From an uncultured bacterium (GTDB taxonomy: Bacteria > Bacillota > Clostridia > Oscillospirales > Butyricicoccaceae), in NCBI GenBank assembly GCA_905215125.1, contig CAJMOV010000141.1, forward strand, positions 1 through 5,695: a DNA stretch of 5,695 bases. Reading direction: 5' to 3'. Below the pieces are notes generated by a model. The model searched no databases. It worked only from the letters and a program-made list of their open reading frames with translations, and was not told the DNA's origin. Shown here in pieces: positions 5,345 to 5,695 of the stretch. Made by a program: the position numbers and the translations under genes. Each line of letters opens with the position of its first letter. The first letter of the stretch is position 1.

Positions 5345-5695
5345 ATGGCAAGCAATATTGAAAAACTGGTCGCAAAGACCTTTCTGGACATGGCGCAGGG
5401 GCTGGAAACCGGTTCCTTCGGCAGCCGGCCCAAGATTGCGCTGACCGGTATGGGCAGCGAGCACGGTGAAGAAAACGCCATGCAGGCCGCCGTCATGGCA
5501 TCGCGCAAGGGTGTCGACGTCTATTATATCGGCACCCTCGAGCACGAAGGGGTCACTACTGTCAAGGTGGCCAATGAGGACGAAGGCCACAAGAAGATGG
5601 AGGAAATGGTCGACAAGGGCGAGGTCGACGGCGCCGTCACCATGCATAACCTGCTTGCGAACCGATACGTGCCAATGCTACCTGCACGCCCATAG
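5345..5695 (+). CDS. grdD: Glycine/sarcosine/betaine reductase component C, alpha subunit (GrdD), 5' part with a divergent end
   Basis: The start of GrdD, the PlsX-like subunit of protein C. ATG 5345 lies 11 bases after the grdC stop and is preceded by GGGAGAG at 5334-5340. Residues 1-101 fit the family: LETGSFGSRPKIALTGMGSEHG (14-35 region), the HKKMEEMVDKGEVDGAVTMH segment (82-101). Known for the family: about 380-390 residues, with a cysteine near the C-terminus that carries the acetyl-thioester before release as acetyl phosphate. That part is absent. After His101 the expected continuation (an FPIGVSTVG-like stretch) does not appear in any frame. Instead the frame reads NLLANRYVPMLPARP and reaches TAG at the last base, using codons (CTA, CGA, CCA, CCT, GCA) rare in the neighbours. 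I read 5345-5647 as genuine grdD and the last ~48 bases as a junction or assembly tail. Confidence 0.85.
   Translation: MASNIEKLVAKTFLDMAQGLETGSFGSRPKIALTGMGSEHGEENAMQAAVMASRKGVDVYYIGTLEHEGVTTVKVANEDEGHKKMEEMVDKGEVDGAVTMHNLLANRYVPMLPARP

Noticed and set aside
3702..5375. 557-codon open frame on the - strand across grdC
   Set aside because: Mirror of GrdC codons with the same Gly/Ala/Val/Asp bias and no start context or family similarity.
1..5695. CRISPR array, tRNA, rRNA or insertion sequence
   Set aside because: No regular repeats, cloverleaf folds, rRNA-like stretches or transposase similarity were seen; nearly all of the window is accounted for by the Grd genes.

Overview
The window is one continuous piece of a glycine/sarcosine/betaine reductase (Grd) locus, the selenium-dependent Stickland system of amino-acid-fermenting anaerobes. 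All genes lie on the + strand. Third codon positions are mostly G or C, ribosome binding sites are strong AGGAGG types, and two in-frame UGA codons must be read as selenocysteine (Sec). Together these suggest a GC-rich, Sec-decoding clostridium, perhaps of gut type. The genus cannot be fixed from the sequence.

Layout: 3-266 is the 3' end of the gene for the pyruvoyl-forming subunit of protein B (grdE-like). 286-1596 is the Sec subunit of protein B (grdB-like), with UGA at 1327-1329. After a 177-base intergenic stretch with a perfect 14-bp hairpin and an AT-rich island come trxB (1774-2718) and trxA (2790-3110). The trxA-grdA spacer folds into two overlapping hairpins. grdA (3203-3673) has its Sec UGA at 3332-3334. 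A textbook rho-independent terminator (3685-3726) and an AT-rich spacer separate it from grdC (3801-5333) and the start of grdD (5345 to the window end).

How the genes work together: NADPH reduces TrxB, which reduces the atypical TrxA (GCVPC active site). TrxA re-reduces the selenoprotein GrdA. Protein B (GrdE/GrdB) binds the substrate amine and passes a carboxymethyl group to the Sec of GrdA. Protein C (GrdC/GrdD) takes the resulting carboxymethyl-selenoether, forms an acetyl-thioester and releases acetyl phosphate, which yields ATP through acetate kinase (not in this window). The released amine is ammonia, methylamine or trimethylamine, depending on whether protein B uses glycine, sarcosine or betaine; this is not settled here.

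The system itself is known. Points worth a second look are the placement of trxB-trxA between the protein B and protein A genes, a strong terminator splitting grdA from grdCD, a patch in grdA with different codon use, stable intergenic hairpins, and the last ~48 bases, which stop matching GrdD and look like a junction or assembly artefact.
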